18,521 bases of DNA, taken from Kingella sp. (in: b-proteobacteria). GTDB taxonomy: Bacteria > Pseudomonadota > Gammaproteobacteria > Burkholderiales > Neisseriaceae. The notes under the pieces are model-generated. The model saw nothing but the letters and a program-made list of their open reading frames with translations. It was not told where the DNA came from and searched no databases. Positions 6,608-14,051 of the stretch are shown piece after piece. Where the stretch lies: assembly GCF_030527935.1 (NCBI RefSeq), contig NZ_JAUMZV010000041.1, forward strand, positions 1 through 18,521. The letters are read 5' to 3'. Each line of letters opens with the position of its first letter. The stretch's first letter is position 1. The translations under genes and the position numbers were made by a program.

Positions 6608-8272
6608 CTACTGCCAAGCATCGCTGGCGTGTAGTTCAAATGGGATAACGTTGTCGTCGTGCAGGCTATTTTCAGGCTGCCTGAAACCGAGTTTGCGGTG
6701 TAGGGCGATGCTGGCAGCGTTGTGGCGCAGGGCTTGCCCGTGGACGGTGGTTGCGCCCAGTTCGCCAAAGGCGCGTTGCAGCAGTAGGTTGCACATTGCG
6801 CTGCCGTTGCCGCGTGGGCAATCGGGGGCGAGATAGAAGCCCCATTCGTATTGGTTGGGGGCGATGCGTTTCAGGCTGCCGTAGCCTTGGGGCGTGCCGC
6901 CGAGTGTGTAAACGTACATTTTGAAGCTGGGGTTGGCGAGTTGGGCGGCGAACCATGCTTGGTGTCGGGGCAGGGGGATGGGGTCGGGTTGGAACATCAT
7001 GGCGCGGATGTTGGGGTGGTTGCGCCATGCGTGAATGCGCGCGCAGTCGGCGGGGGTGGCGGGGCGTAGGTTGGCTTGGGGGTGGGCGGCGAGTTGGGCG
7101 ATGTGTTGGGCGACGCGTTCTGCGCCGTGGGCATCGCAGAGTTGGGCGGCGGCTTGGCTGATGCGTTGTTGGTTTTCAGACTGCATCAGGTGGGCGATGG
7201 CGGTTTGGAATGCGGGGCTGGGGATTTGGCTGGCTTCTAGGGCGATGGCTGCGCCTGCGCTTTGCAGTTGGGCGGCGATGGGGCGTTGGTTGTCGGCGAT
7301 GGTGATGAGTAGGGTGGGCAAGCCTAGGGCGCAGCGTTCCCATGAGCTGCTGCCTGCTGCGCCGATTGCCCATGTGGATTGGGTCATCAGCTCTGCCATG
7401 TTGGTGGCGTTGGCGATGGCTTGGCTGGGGTAGGGGGCGGTGGCGGCGTAGTGTTGGATGTGGGCGAGATGGGGGGCGGTTGCGCCCATGATGATGGTGG
7501 CGCGGATGGGTAGGGCTTTCAGGCTGCTTGAAACGTAGGCGGACAGGGCTTGCAGCACGGCTAGGGTGTGGTTGTCTTTGTCCACGCCGCCTAGGTTGAT
7601 TAGGATGTTTTGGCTGTGCGGCAAGGCGGTTTCAGGCTGCCTTGCTGGGGGCGTGGCGCGTTGGTGCAGGCTGGTGGCGCGGTATTGGGCGAACTCGTCG
7701 CGCAGTAGGGCGTAGCGCGTGCCCGCTAGGATGCGGCAGCTTGGTGGGACGAGTGGGGCGTAGTCGGCGGCGGTGTGGGCGTGGTTTTGGTCTAGCAGCA
7801 GGTCGGCATCATGGGCGCGGTCGTGTAGGTCGTCTATCACCATGATTTTGCTGTGGCATAGGGCGCGGGCGGCGGTTTGCCACGCGGCGGCTAGGGCGTA
7901 GTGGTCGCAGATTATCCAGTCGGGGGCTAGGGCGCGGATATGGGGGGCGCAGTCGGCGATGTCTTGCGCTTGGCTGGTGGCAAGCCATGCGGCGTGGGGG
8001 ATGGCGGGCGCGGGCGGGCTGGGTGGAAGCTCGTTGCGCGCGGTTTCAGGCTGCTTTTGGGGTTGGGCAGGCGTTGTTGCGTGGTCGGGCAAGGGCAGCA
8101 GGATGCAGTCAAAGCCTTGCTGGCGGATGGCATCGGCAAGGTGTCCTTGATGGGCGCGGGTGATGAAGGCAACACGGTGGTGTTGGCGCAGCTTGTGGGC
8201 AAGGGTAAGGCAGCGCATGATGTGTCCGCTGCCGATTTGCAGCGATGCGTCTGCGCGGATAAGGAATTGCAT
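6608..8272 (-). CDS. pseG/pseH: PseG-PseH fusion: pseudaminic acid sugar hydrolase and N-acetyltransferase
   Basis: A 554-residue two-domain enzyme. Residues 1 to about 380 match PseG, which removes UDP from UDP-2,4-diacetamido-2,4,6-trideoxy-beta-L-altropyranose. The family start IRADASLQIGSGHIMRCLTL is plain, as are later glycosyltransferase-B-like segments (ILINLGGVDKDNHT, WAIGAAGSSSWERCALGLPTL). Residues about 402-554 form a GNAT acetyltransferase resembling PseH (LRPATPADCARIHAWRN, EWGFYLAPDCPRGNGSA, NAASIALHRKLGF), which acetylates the 4-amino group of the intermediate just before the PseG step. The domains are usually separate proteins; here one chain carries consecutive steps. AAAGG lies about 11 bases before the start. 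In-frame DUS copies fall in linker positions, one directly after the GNAT LGF motif, and several have diverged. pseF lies upstream on the same strand. Confidence 0.88.
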   Translation of the reverse strand: MQFLIRADASLQIGSGHIMRCLTLAHKLRQHHRVAFITRAHQGHLADAIRQQGFDCILLPLPDHATTPAQPQKQPETARNELPPSPPAPAIPHAAWLATSQAQDIADCAPHIRALAPDWIICDHYALAAAWQTAARALCHSKIMVIDDLHDRAHDADLLLDQNHAHTAADYAPLVPPSCRILAGTRYALLRDEFAQYRATSLHQRATPPARQPETALPHSQNILINLGGVDKDNHTLAVLQALSAYVSSSLKALPIRATIIMGATAPHLAHIQHYAATAPYPSQAIANATNMAELMTQSTWAIGAAGSSSWERCALGLPTLLITIADNQRPIAAQLQSAGAAIALEASQIPSPAFQTAIAHLMQSENQQRISQAAAQLCDAHGAERVAQHIAQLAAHPQANLRPATPADCARIHAWRNHPNIRAMMFQPDPIPLPRHQAWFAAQLANPSFKMYVYTLGGTPQGYGSLKRIAPNQYEWGFYLAPDCPRGNGSAMCNLLLQRAFGELGATTVHGQALRHNAASIALHRKLGFRQPENSLHDDNVIPFELHASDAWQ

Positions 8273-8380
8273 GGGAGACCTTTGGGGGAGCAGTTTGAAA
8301 CGAAGTTCTGTGAAATCAGAATAGCATTAGCTGTGTTTCGGTAAACATTGGTGATGCGTTTGCCTTTGCGCCTTATCGCG

Positions 8381-8752
8381 GCGCAGGCGACTTACTTTCT
8401 TTGCTTCGCCAAAGTGTGAACCTGCATTCATCATCCACACGATAGCTTTCACGCCCTAAAAACATGGCTACGGCGTTGCAAATGCTCGCAAGGTATCCAA
8501 CCTTGCTGCGCTTTGCGCCTTGTATCCATGCTTTTATGACGCAAAATCTATTCGTGCGGACAATGAATACAGGTTCAAAGCAAAAGAAAGGCGACCCCGG
8601 CGTGCAGGTCTGCTTCGCAGACTTCCCTCACTGCGCATCCTTTTTTCGGCGCGTGCGAACTAGCCGCACTTCGTGCGTCGTCGGACAAGCGCACGCTTTT
8701 TCCCGAAAAAAGGATGCTCTGTTCGGCTGGACGTCGGGGAGAAAGCAGTAGC
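8381..8752. repeat. Structured palindromic intergenic repeat, split by a type B MITE
   Basis: A non-coding block between pseF and pseGH. The left part (ggcgacttactttctttgcttcgcc, 8383-8414) and the right part from 8577 (aaagcaaaagaaaggcgacc onwards) look like halves of one unit with a MITE inserted between. The right part has a hairpin GTCTGC-TTC-GCAGAC (8608-8622) and a perfect 15-bp stem GCATCCTTTTTTCGG (8635-8649) with 8703-8717 around a 53-base region that holds smaller stems. It resembles repeats I recall from intergenic regions of other Proteobacteria, but I cannot verify this. A 95-codon ORF at 8464 crosses both elements and is not believed. Confidence 0.5.
8418..8576 (-). mobile_element. 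MITE-like element, type B, copy 1 (degenerate)
   Basis: A 159-bp element bounded by imperfect ends, GAACCTGCATTCA (8418-8430) and TGAATACAGGTTC (8564-8576). It is in reverse orientation to the copy at 15892, and its interior aligns throughout with the other two type B copies. The internal hairpin GCAAGGT (8488-8494) with ACCTTGC (8500-8506) is kept. The 3-base flanks (TGT and AAA) do not match, and the arms have more differences than the other copies, so this looks like an older insertion. Confidence 0.7.
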
Positions 8753-8822
8753 ATCAACCTGTTGCGATAGATTAGGCAGCCTGAAAAGCCGATTTACTCA
8801 GTTGGCTCAACATCAAGCGGTT

Positions 8823-8876
8823 TTATTTTTTCAGGCTGCTTATTGGCGTTGAGTAAAGATGCAGCCTGAAAACGGT
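8823..8876 (-). terminator. DUS-like inverted pair after pseF
   Basis: TTTTCAGGCTGC near 8828-8839 and GCAGCCTGAAAA near 8862-8873 form a 12-bp stem just beyond the pseF stop. No U-run follows on the minus strand, so termination is only possible. A third copy lies at about 8775. The 600-base gap between 8273 and 8876 otherwise holds the two nested repeats and no credible gene. Confidence 0.35.
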
Positions 8877-9575
8877 TTATTCGCTTGCTTGCTCTTGCAA
8901 CACGCGATACAAAATTTCGGCGCGAATCCAATCTTCGGGCGTGTCAATGTCTTGCACGCGGTGGCGGGGGATTTTGATGCCAATGCTGTGGCTGTTGAAA
9001 ATGGGTTTTTGCGCGAGCCATGCAGCGGTTGTGCCCCAGTAGAATTGCCCTGCGTCGTGCCATGCTTCGGCAAGGTCTTGGCTGCGCACGGCGAAATTTT
9101 CGGGCTGGAACATGGCGACTTGGTTGCCCGCGTGCAGTTTTAGGGCGCGTTGGATGGGAAAGGGGAAGCTGGTGATGCTGAATGCGTAGTCGGCGCACTC
9201 TTGGGCGAGCGCGGCGAAACCTTGTTGCAAATCATGGGGTCGCACAAAGGGCGCGGTGGCGTAAAGGCAGCAGGCGGCGTTGCCGTGCCAGCCGTGTTGT
9301 TGCATCCATTGCACGGCGTGGGCGATGACTGCGCCTGTGGTGGCGTAGTCGTTGGCGAGTTCGTGCGGGCGCGTGAATGGGACGCTTGCGCCGTATTGTT
9401 GGGCGATGGCGGCGATTTCGGGGTCGTCGGTGGAAACGATGATTTGGGAAAAGCAGCCTGAAAGCTGTGCGGCGGCGATGCTGTGGGCGAGCATGGGTTT
9501 GCCGTTGAACGGTTTGATGTTTTTGCGGGGGATGCGTTTGCTGCCACCGCGCGCGGGGATGATGCAAAGGGGCAT
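8877..9575 (-). CDS. pseF: Pseudaminic acid cytidylyltransferase
   Basis: A 232-residue nucleotidyltransferase that activates pseudaminic acid with CTP to give CMP-pseudaminic acid. It starts with the CMP-sialic acid synthetase signature IIPARGGSKRIPRKNIKPF, then GKPMLAHSI and IVSTDDPEIAAIA. Later it has LYATAPFVRPHDL and a C-terminal DIDTPEDWIRAE, all typical of the PseF branch. A neuraminic- or legionaminic-acid synthetase is the alternative, but the adjacent PseG/PseH favours pseudaminic acid. AAAGGAA lies about 8 bases before the ATG. In-frame DUS sequences encode LSGCF and FQPEN. pseB, pseC and pseI are not in the window; the upstream neighbour is unrelated, so the genes seem scattered or the pathway incomplete here. 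Confidence 0.9.
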   Translation of the reverse strand: MPLCIIPARGGSKRIPRKNIKPFNGKPMLAHSIAAAQLSGCFSQIIVSTDDPEIAAIAQQYGASVPFTRPHELANDYATTGAVIAHAVQWMQQHGWHGNAACCLYATAPFVRPHDLQQGFAALAQECADYAFSITSFPFPIQRALKLHAGNQVAMFQPENFAVRSQDLAEAWHDAGQFYWGTTAAWLAQKPIFNSHSIGIKIPRHRVQDIDTPEDWIRAEILYRVLQEQASE

Positions 9576-9793
9576 GGGTGTTCCTTTGGGATTGGGTGGA
9601 TTGGGCAGCCTGAAAAGTATGATGAGCTGCGGATGTGAGCTGCGGTTGGCACGGTTTTCAGGCTGCTTAAATGGGGCTGCTTTGTAGTTGGCTTGGATAG
9701 TGGGATTAACCGTTTTTGTTTTTCAGGCTGCATCCAGCATTTAAGGCAGCCTGAAAACGGTGTTGATGCCGATAAGCGGTTGGTTCGTGATGC

Positions 9794-10501
9794 TCAACCC
9801 CGCTTTTCAGGCTGCCTAAAATGCCCTGTAATCTTGTGTTTAAACAAAATATCGTCTTCGCGCACACCTGCGCCGATGTTGTGGATAATCAGCGGCGTGT
9901 TGCCGTTTTTGCGGTTGGACACGATGCCGATATGCGGCAGGTGGTTGCCATTGAGCTCCCATGTAACGATGTCGCCTGCGCGGTATTCGCTGTCGCGCGT
10001 TGCCCAGCCTTGCCGCGTGAAGTAAACCATCAGATTGGGCACGCGGCGGTGGTCAATATTGGGGTCGGGCTGTTTTAAGCCCCAGCGTTGCGGGTAGGCG
10101 GCAAAGTGGTGTTGCATATCGCGATGCACCAGCGCTTGCAGGTCTATATTTTGCTGGCGCAGGGCGCGGATAACGACATCGGTGCACACGCCTTTTTCCA
10201 GCGGCACATCGCCCATCGGGTAGTGCAGGGCGGTGTAGGCGGGGTCGTAGCGCAGGGTTTTGCCGATTTGGCTGCGGGCGGCCTGCACAATGGGCGGAGC
10301 TGGCGCGGCGTTTGGGCTTGAGCTTGGGCTGAACTCGTTTTCAGGCTGCCTTTGCGTGATGATTGGGGTTTCGCGCTGGCTTGGCGCAGGGGCGGCGGGG
10401 GTGTTTTCAGGCTGCCTTGTGCGTGTGGTTGGGGCGTGGTAATACAAAGCAGCGAGTAGGGCGCAAAGCAGCGTGGGCGGAATGAAGTATCGGTAGTTCA
10501 T
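9794..10501 (-). CDS. DUF1287-family exported protein
   Basis: A 235-residue protein with an N-terminal hydrophobic segment (FIPPTLLCALLAALYY), so exported or inner-membrane anchored. A low-complexity Pro/Ser-rich spacer of about 45 residues follows, containing two DUS-encoded RQPEN motifs. The remaining 165 residues are a clear DUF1287 domain: ARSQIGKTLRYDPAYTALHYPMGDVP, GVCTDVVIRALR, NIDHRRVPNL and HIGIVSNRK. The single conserved Cys in GVCTDVV with later His residues suggests an NlpC/P60-like fold acting on cell-wall peptides, but the activity is unproven. No clear ribosome site is visible before the ATG. Downstream are 218 bases with about four DUS copies and no gene. Confidence 0.85.
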   Translation of the reverse strand: MNYRYFIPPTLLCALLAALYYHAPTTRTRQPENTPAAPAPSQRETPIITQRQPENEFSPSSSPNAAPAPPIVQAARSQIGKTLRYDPAYTALHYPMGDVPLEKGVCTDVVIRALRQQNIDLQALVHRDMQHHFAAYPQRWGLKQPDPNIDHRRVPNLMVYFTRQGWATRDSEYRAGDIVTWELNGNHLPHIGIVSNRKNGNTPLIIHNIGAGVREDDILFKHKITGHFRQPEKRG

Positions 10502-10523
10502 CGTATTAAGGCAGCCTGAAATC

Positions 10524-10636
10524 TAAAATGGCGCGACAACGGCTGGCCGTCAAATAATGTATTCAAAATCGTGCTTGATGGGGTGGCAAGATGTCGGCGA
10601 ACCGCTGCCGTTTCATCGCTTGCAAACGGTTACAGG
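10524..10636. repeat. Palindromic intergenic repeat, copy 2
   Basis: This aligns with the inner part of the repeat at 3302-3455. Both begin with CTAAAATGG after a DUS-like CCTGAAA, have a CAACGGCT/GACGGCTC-type left arm, share ATGTCGGCGA on the right, and end in CGGTTACAGG. Central lengths differ and the outer arms of copy 1 are missing. It lies in the 326-base gap 10502-10827, where the rest is DUS copies. Confidence 0.5.
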
Positions 10637-10714
10637 CAGTTGCCCATTTCAGGCTGCCTTGGGTGGGTTTACATGATTACATTTGGATTGGATGGGAAAA
10701 TCCACGCGCATCAT

Positions 10715-10760
10715 AGGCAGCCTGAAAATCATGTCGCAACCCTTTTCAGGCTGCCTTTAT
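10715..10760 (+). terminator. DUS inverted pair downstream of the MidA-type gene
   Basis: AGGCAGCCTGAAAA (10715-10728) pairs over 14 bp with TTTTCAGGCTGCCT (10743-10756) around a 14-base loop, followed by TTAT on the plus strand. No U-run follows on the minus strand, where the flanking genes run, so it is a poor intrinsic terminator for them. Confidence 0.4.
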
Positions 10761-10827
10761 TGAACCGCGCAGGGCAAGACAACATCCACCCAAATCAGCA
10801 GCCTGAAACGCCATTCAGCAACAGCAT

Positions 10828-12000
10828 TCACAACTTATGACACCTATCCCCGCGCGCAAACCCCAGCCAATCCACATCCACTCCCTTGCCCAAAGCCATT
10901 ACTTTAAACAACTCGCCCATTTCATGCTGCGCGGTCAGCGTGTTCACCGCTTGGGCAGCCTGAAAATAGCTCGGCGTATCAGTTTCGGGGAACTGCGCCG
11001 CGAGCAAATCCAAAATGCCCAAATTGTATAAAAAAGTCGCTTGATTGGTGTAGCCGATTAAATCCAAGCCCGCGCCGCAGCCTGCTGCCGCGATGTCGCT
11101 AAAATTAACGTGCACCGTCAAATCTGTCAGCCCCACGCGGAAAAACGGGTCGTGGATGGTATGGTGGCGATGATGCCCCATCATCGTGCCATCGCTGCGT
11201 TCGGGGTGGTAATACTGCGCCGCGTCAAAGCCATAATCCAGCCAAATCATCGCGCCGCGCGTCAGTTTTTGCGCCAGCGTGCGGATAAAAGCGTGTTGCG
11301 CAGGATGCAGCTCGCTGGTGTAATCGCCCGCGTGTTGCAGGCATTCAGGCTCGGGAAAATAATTTAAGGCAGCCTGAAACAAGTCAGGGTCAAGCAACGG
11401 CTGATATTGCAGCGCAAACCGCCCATTTTCATAGCCCACATACACGCGCGAAAAATCGCCGTTTTCATGGCGACATACGCGCTCGGTCGGCATCGCATCC
11501 AACACTTCGTTGCCCAGCAACACGCCATCAAAAGCATCAGGCAGCGCAGTCAAATACCGCACTTTATGCGCTAAATCAGGCGCATGTTGCAGGATGTATT
11601 CGCGTTGCCGCGCCGCCAAATCGGGCGACAGCTCCACAATATAATAAGCATTCAGGCAGCCTGAAAGCGCGTGCAACAACGTTGCCGCCAACGCCCCCGT
11701 GCCCACGCCAAATTCATACACATCGCCCGCCGTTTGCGCCAGCAGCGGCGCAATTTGCCGTGCCAAAGCCTGCCCAAACAAAGGCGACAGCGTGGGCGCG
11801 GTAACAAAATCGCCCGCCGCGCCAATTTTATGCGCCCCGCCCGTGTAATAACCATAGCGCGGCGCATACAACGCCAGCTCCATAAAGCGCGAAAACGGGA
11901 TTGCGCCCTGCTGGGCAATTTCGTCCGCAATCATTTGCCCCAGCGCATCACTGGCTTGCTGCTGATTGCTATCCAAATGTGGGATTTGTGGTGAAGTCAT
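10828..12000 (-). CDS. MidA/NDUFAF7-family SAM-dependent methyltransferase
   Basis: A 390-residue protein of the family that includes mitochondrial NDUFAF7, an arginine methyltransferase needed for complex I assembly. The family hallmarks are IPFSRFMELALYAPRYGYY near residues 35-53, GDFVTAPTLSPLFGQALA, the SAM site YEFGVGTGALAATLL at about 93-107, LLGNEVLDAMPTERV, and WLDYGF. The bacterial role is not settled; a protein-arginine substrate is inferred from the relatives. The length fits. In-frame DUS copies encode SGCLN, FQAA and similar peptides. It is transcribed away from mraZ. A good TATAAT lies on the minus strand at 12043-12038. There is no strong ribosome site, so the start could be slightly downstream. 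Confidence 0.85.
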   Translation of the reverse strand: MTSPQIPHLDSNQQQASDALGQMIADEIAQQGAIPFSRFMELALYAPRYGYYTGGAHKIGAAGDFVTAPTLSPLFGQALARQIAPLLAQTAGDVYEFGVGTGALAATLLHALSGCLNAYYIVELSPDLAARQREYILQHAPDLAHKVRYLTALPDAFDGVLLGNEVLDAMPTERVCRHENGDFSRVYVGYENGRFALQYQPLLDPDLFQAALNYFPEPECLQHAGDYTSELHPAQHAFIRTLAQKLTRGAMIWLDYGFDAAQYYHPERSDGTMMGHHRHHTIHDPFFRVGLTDLTVHVNFSDIAAAGCGAGLDLIGYTNQATFLYNLGILDLLAAQFPETDTPSYFQAAQAVNTLTAQHEMGELFKVMALGKGVDVDWLGFARGDRCHKL

Positions 12001-12037
12001 AAGGTTAAATTGTGTAAAAATATAAAGCAGAAAAGCT

Positions 12038-12068
12038 ATTATAAATGGCTTTGTTTGAGCGCGTGCAA
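12038..12068 (-). promoter_or_regulatory. Candidate promoter of the MidA-type gene
   Basis: On the minus strand there is a perfect TATAAT (12043-12038) with TTGCAC (12068-12063) at a spacing of 19, longer than the ideal 17. It lies about 40 bases before the ATG. Confidence 0.35.
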
Positions 12069-12120
12069 GGAAGTGATTTGTAACGCGCTTTGTTTTTATT
12101 GGTAAAAATTTTCGCGTGTT

Positions 12121-12162
12121 TTTTCAGGCAGCCCGAATGCGTTTTCAGGCTGCCTGAAATGC
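12121..12162. repeat. DUS-derived inverted repeat in the midA-mraZ divergent region
   Basis: A 12-bp stem TTTCAGGCAGCC/GGCTGCCTGAAA. The second half holds the self-overlapping form TTCAGGCTGCCTGAA, which reads as the Kingella DUS on one strand and the Simonsiella form on the other. It lies between divergent promoters, where an end-of-gene terminator role makes no sense. Confidence 0.6.
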
Positions 12163-12217
12163 GTTTTAAAGATGAATTTTCAATCTATTGTTAAAGAGTT
12201 AATTCTATTTGGACAAT

Positions 12218-12246
12218 TTGACCGAAGCCTGTTTTTTGCTTATAGT
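12218..12246 (+). promoter_or_regulatory. mra promoter of the dcw cluster
   Basis: TTGACC (12218-12223), a 17-base spacer and TATAGT (12241-12246): a near-consensus sigma-70 promoter about 85 bases before mraZ, just upstream of the MraZ operator repeats. It is the strongest promoter seen in the window. Confidence 0.8.
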
Positions 12247-12254
12247 GTAGCCAT

Positions 12255-12284
12255 GTGGGGGGAAGTGGTGGCAAGTGGTAAAAC
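12255..12284 (+). promoter_or_regulatory. MraZ operator: three 10-bp direct repeats
   Basis: GTGG occurs at 12255, 12265 and 12275, exactly one helical turn apart (GTGGGGGGAA, GTGGTGGCAA, GTGGTAAAAC). This matches the known MraZ target of three TGGG-type boxes at 10-bp spacing. It lies at the predicted transcript start, so MraZ bound here should repress its own operon. Confidence 0.8.
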
Positions 12285-12331
12285 ATTCCCAAATTTCAAA
12301 TTAAATTCCAAACGGCAACCAGATTTTCATT

Positions 12332-12790
12332 ATGTTTCGCGGTTCTCACGAATTAACCCTTGATAACAAAGGACGATTGGCGATTCCAGCCAAGTTTCGT
12401 GATGCCTTGTCGCGCGATTTTGATACGCAACGCATCGTTGTCACGCTGGATAGCCGCGACCGTTTGCTGTTTTATCCCGAATGCGAGTGGGAGAAAGTGG
12501 AGCAACAGCTTTTGTCGCTCAACGTAAAAGGCAAGCCCAATTTGCAGCTTTATCAAAACTTGCTGCTGCACAACGCAGAAACGCTGGAATTGGATAGCGC
12601 GGGGCGCGTGTTGCTGCCGCAAAATCTGCGCCGCTTAGTGAATTTTGATAAAGATGTGATGCTGGTTGGGCGCGTGAATCGTCTTGAACTTTGGGGCTTG
12701 GAACAAAAAATGGCAGAAACCGAAAAAGCCTTGTCTATTGACTCAGATGAGCTGGATTTTGATTTAAGCCAAACTGATTTACAATTATGA
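12332..12790 (+). CDS. mraZ: Transcriptional regulator MraZ
   Basis: A 152-residue DNA-binding regulator, first gene of the division and cell-wall cluster. Two AbrB-like half-domains are visible: FRGSHELTLDNKGRLAIP at the N-terminus and AETLELDSAGRVLLP in the second half, each with the DxxGR signature that contacts DNA. The C-terminal tail is acidic (DSDELDFDLSQ). MraZ proteins form octamer-like rings and repress the mra promoter. The triple GTGG repeat lies 50-80 bases upstream. No good ribosome site precedes this start, but the N-terminus is the expected family start. The stop overlaps the rsmH start in ATGA. Confidence 0.96.
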   Translation: MFRGSHELTLDNKGRLAIPAKFRDALSRDFDTQRIVVTLDSRDRLLFYPECEWEKVEQQLLSLNVKGKPNLQLYQNLLLHNAETLELDSAGRVLLPQNLRRLVNFDKDVMLVGRVNRLELWGLEQKMAETEKALSIDSDELDFDLSQTDLQL

Positions 12791-13761
12791 ATTTAGCTGC
12801 AAAACCTGAATTATTCCAACACGTTACCGTTTTGTTAAACGAAGCGGTGGATGCGCTGAATATCCAAGCAAACGGCGTTTATGTGGATGGCACATTTGGG
12901 CGCGGCGGGCATTCGCGCTTGATTTTGTCCAAGCTGGGCAAAGAAGGGCGACTGGTGGTGTTTGACAAAGACCCGCAAGCGATTGAAGTGGCGCAAGCAT
13001 TAGCGGCGCACGATGCGCGAATCAGCGTGGTGCATGATGGCTTTTCCCGTTTTCAGGCTGCCTTAGATAAGCTGGGCATTGCCCAAATTGATGGCGCGTT
13101 GTTTGATTTGGGTATTTCTTCGCCGCAGATTGATGATGCATCGCGCGGGTTTAGCTTTCGTTTTGATGCGCCGCTGGATATGCGCATGGACACCACGCGC
13201 GGGCAATCGGCAGCGGATTGGTTGGCGGTTGCCAGCGAAGATGAAATAAACGAGGTAATCAAGAATTATGGTGAAGAGCGGTTTAGTCGCGCGATTGCGC
13301 GTGCAATTGTCGCGCAACGCGGTGAAACGCCCATTGATACAACCCGCAAGTTGGCGAAAATCGCGGCGCAATGCGTCCGTACTCGCGAGCGCGGACAAGA
13401 CCCTGCAACGCGAACCTTTCAAGCCATTCGCATCTTTATTAACCGCGAGCTGGACGAAGTCCAAGCGGTCTTACCGCAAGCGGTTGAACGGTTAAATGTG
13501 GGTGGGCGATTGGCGGTGATTGCGTTTCATTCGCTGGAAGATAGGCTGGTGAAGCAGTTTATCCGTCAATATTCCACTCATGCGCCGTTGCCCAAATGGG
13601 CGATGGTGCGCGAAGCGGATTTGCCGCAGCCGCCTTTGTTGGCAATCGGCAAGGCGATTAAGGCAAGCGCGGCAGAAGTAGCTGCTAATCCGCGAGCGCG
13701 TTCTGCGGTGCTTCGTGTGGCGGAGCGTACAGCGGGACAATTTGATTTTCAGGCTGCCTAA
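12787..13761 (+). CDS. rsmH: 16S rRNA (cytosine-1402-N4)-methyltransferase
   Basis: A 324-residue enzyme that N4-methylates C1402 in the 16S rRNA P site. Family motifs: HVTVLLNEAVDAL at the start, the SAM loop YVDGTFGRGGHSRLIL, GALFDLGISSPQIDD, GFSFRFDAPLDMRMD, and AVIAFHSLEDRLVKQFI. The length is normal. Its ATG overlaps the mraZ stop. Two in-frame DUS copies encode FQAA, one internal (near 13050) and one forming the last residues with the stop just after it. The next gene, ftsL, starts 12 bases on. Confidence 0.97.
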   Translation: MNLAAKPELFQHVTVLLNEAVDALNIQANGVYVDGTFGRGGHSRLILSKLGKEGRLVVFDKDPQAIEVAQALAAHDARISVVHDGFSRFQAALDKLGIAQIDGALFDLGISSPQIDDASRGFSFRFDAPLDMRMDTTRGQSAADWLAVASEDEINEVIKNYGEERFSRAIARAIVAQRGETPIDTTRKLAKIAAQCVRTRERGQDPATRTFQAIRIFINRELDEVQAVLPQAVERLNVGGRLAVIAFHSLEDRLVKQFIRQYSTHAPLPKWAMVREADLPQPPLLAIGKAIKASAAEVAANPRARSAVLRVAERTAGQFDFQAA

Positions 13762-13773
13762 TGGGGGTTCACG

Positions 13774-14031
13774 ATGTCTAAATTAAATTTTATTTTGCTG
13801 ATTTCCGTTACGTTGTCGGCGTTGTATGTAACCGATTTGCGCATGGGGATTAAGCGACAAACCCACCTTTACGGCAAAGGGCAGGAAGAGAAGATTAGAT
13901 TAAATCAAGACCATGCCGAGCTGGTTTACGAGCAAAGCAAGTTGTCTGATTCTAAACAAGTGGCACGAGCTGCGGCAAAAATGAATATGAGCGCACCCAC
14001 ATCAGAGAATACGGTGGCTGTTGGTTATTAA
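13774..14031 (+). CDS. ftsL: Cell division protein FtsL
   Basis: An 85-residue bitopic membrane protein of the divisome. A short cytoplasmic N-terminus is followed by a membrane segment at about 4-20 (LNFILLISVTLSALYV) and a periplasmic coiled-coil-like region (RQTHLYGKGQEEKIRLNQDHAELVYEQSKL). Sequence conservation in this family is weak, so the call rests on size, topology and position between rsmH and ftsI. It normally works with FtsB and FtsQ. GGGGGT lies about 9 bases before the ATG. There is no DUS inside. Confidence 0.93.
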   Translation: MSKLNFILLISVTLSALYVTDLRMGIKRQTHLYGKGQEEKIRLNQDHAELVYEQSKLSDSKQVARAAAKMNMSAPTSENTVAVGY

Positions 14032-14051
14032 GTAGTAAGAAGAAAAAAACG

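Noticed and set aside
8464..8751. A 95-codon plus-strand ORF between pseF and pseGH
   Set aside because: It runs across a MITE and a structured repeat, has no ribosome site and has low-complexity composition.
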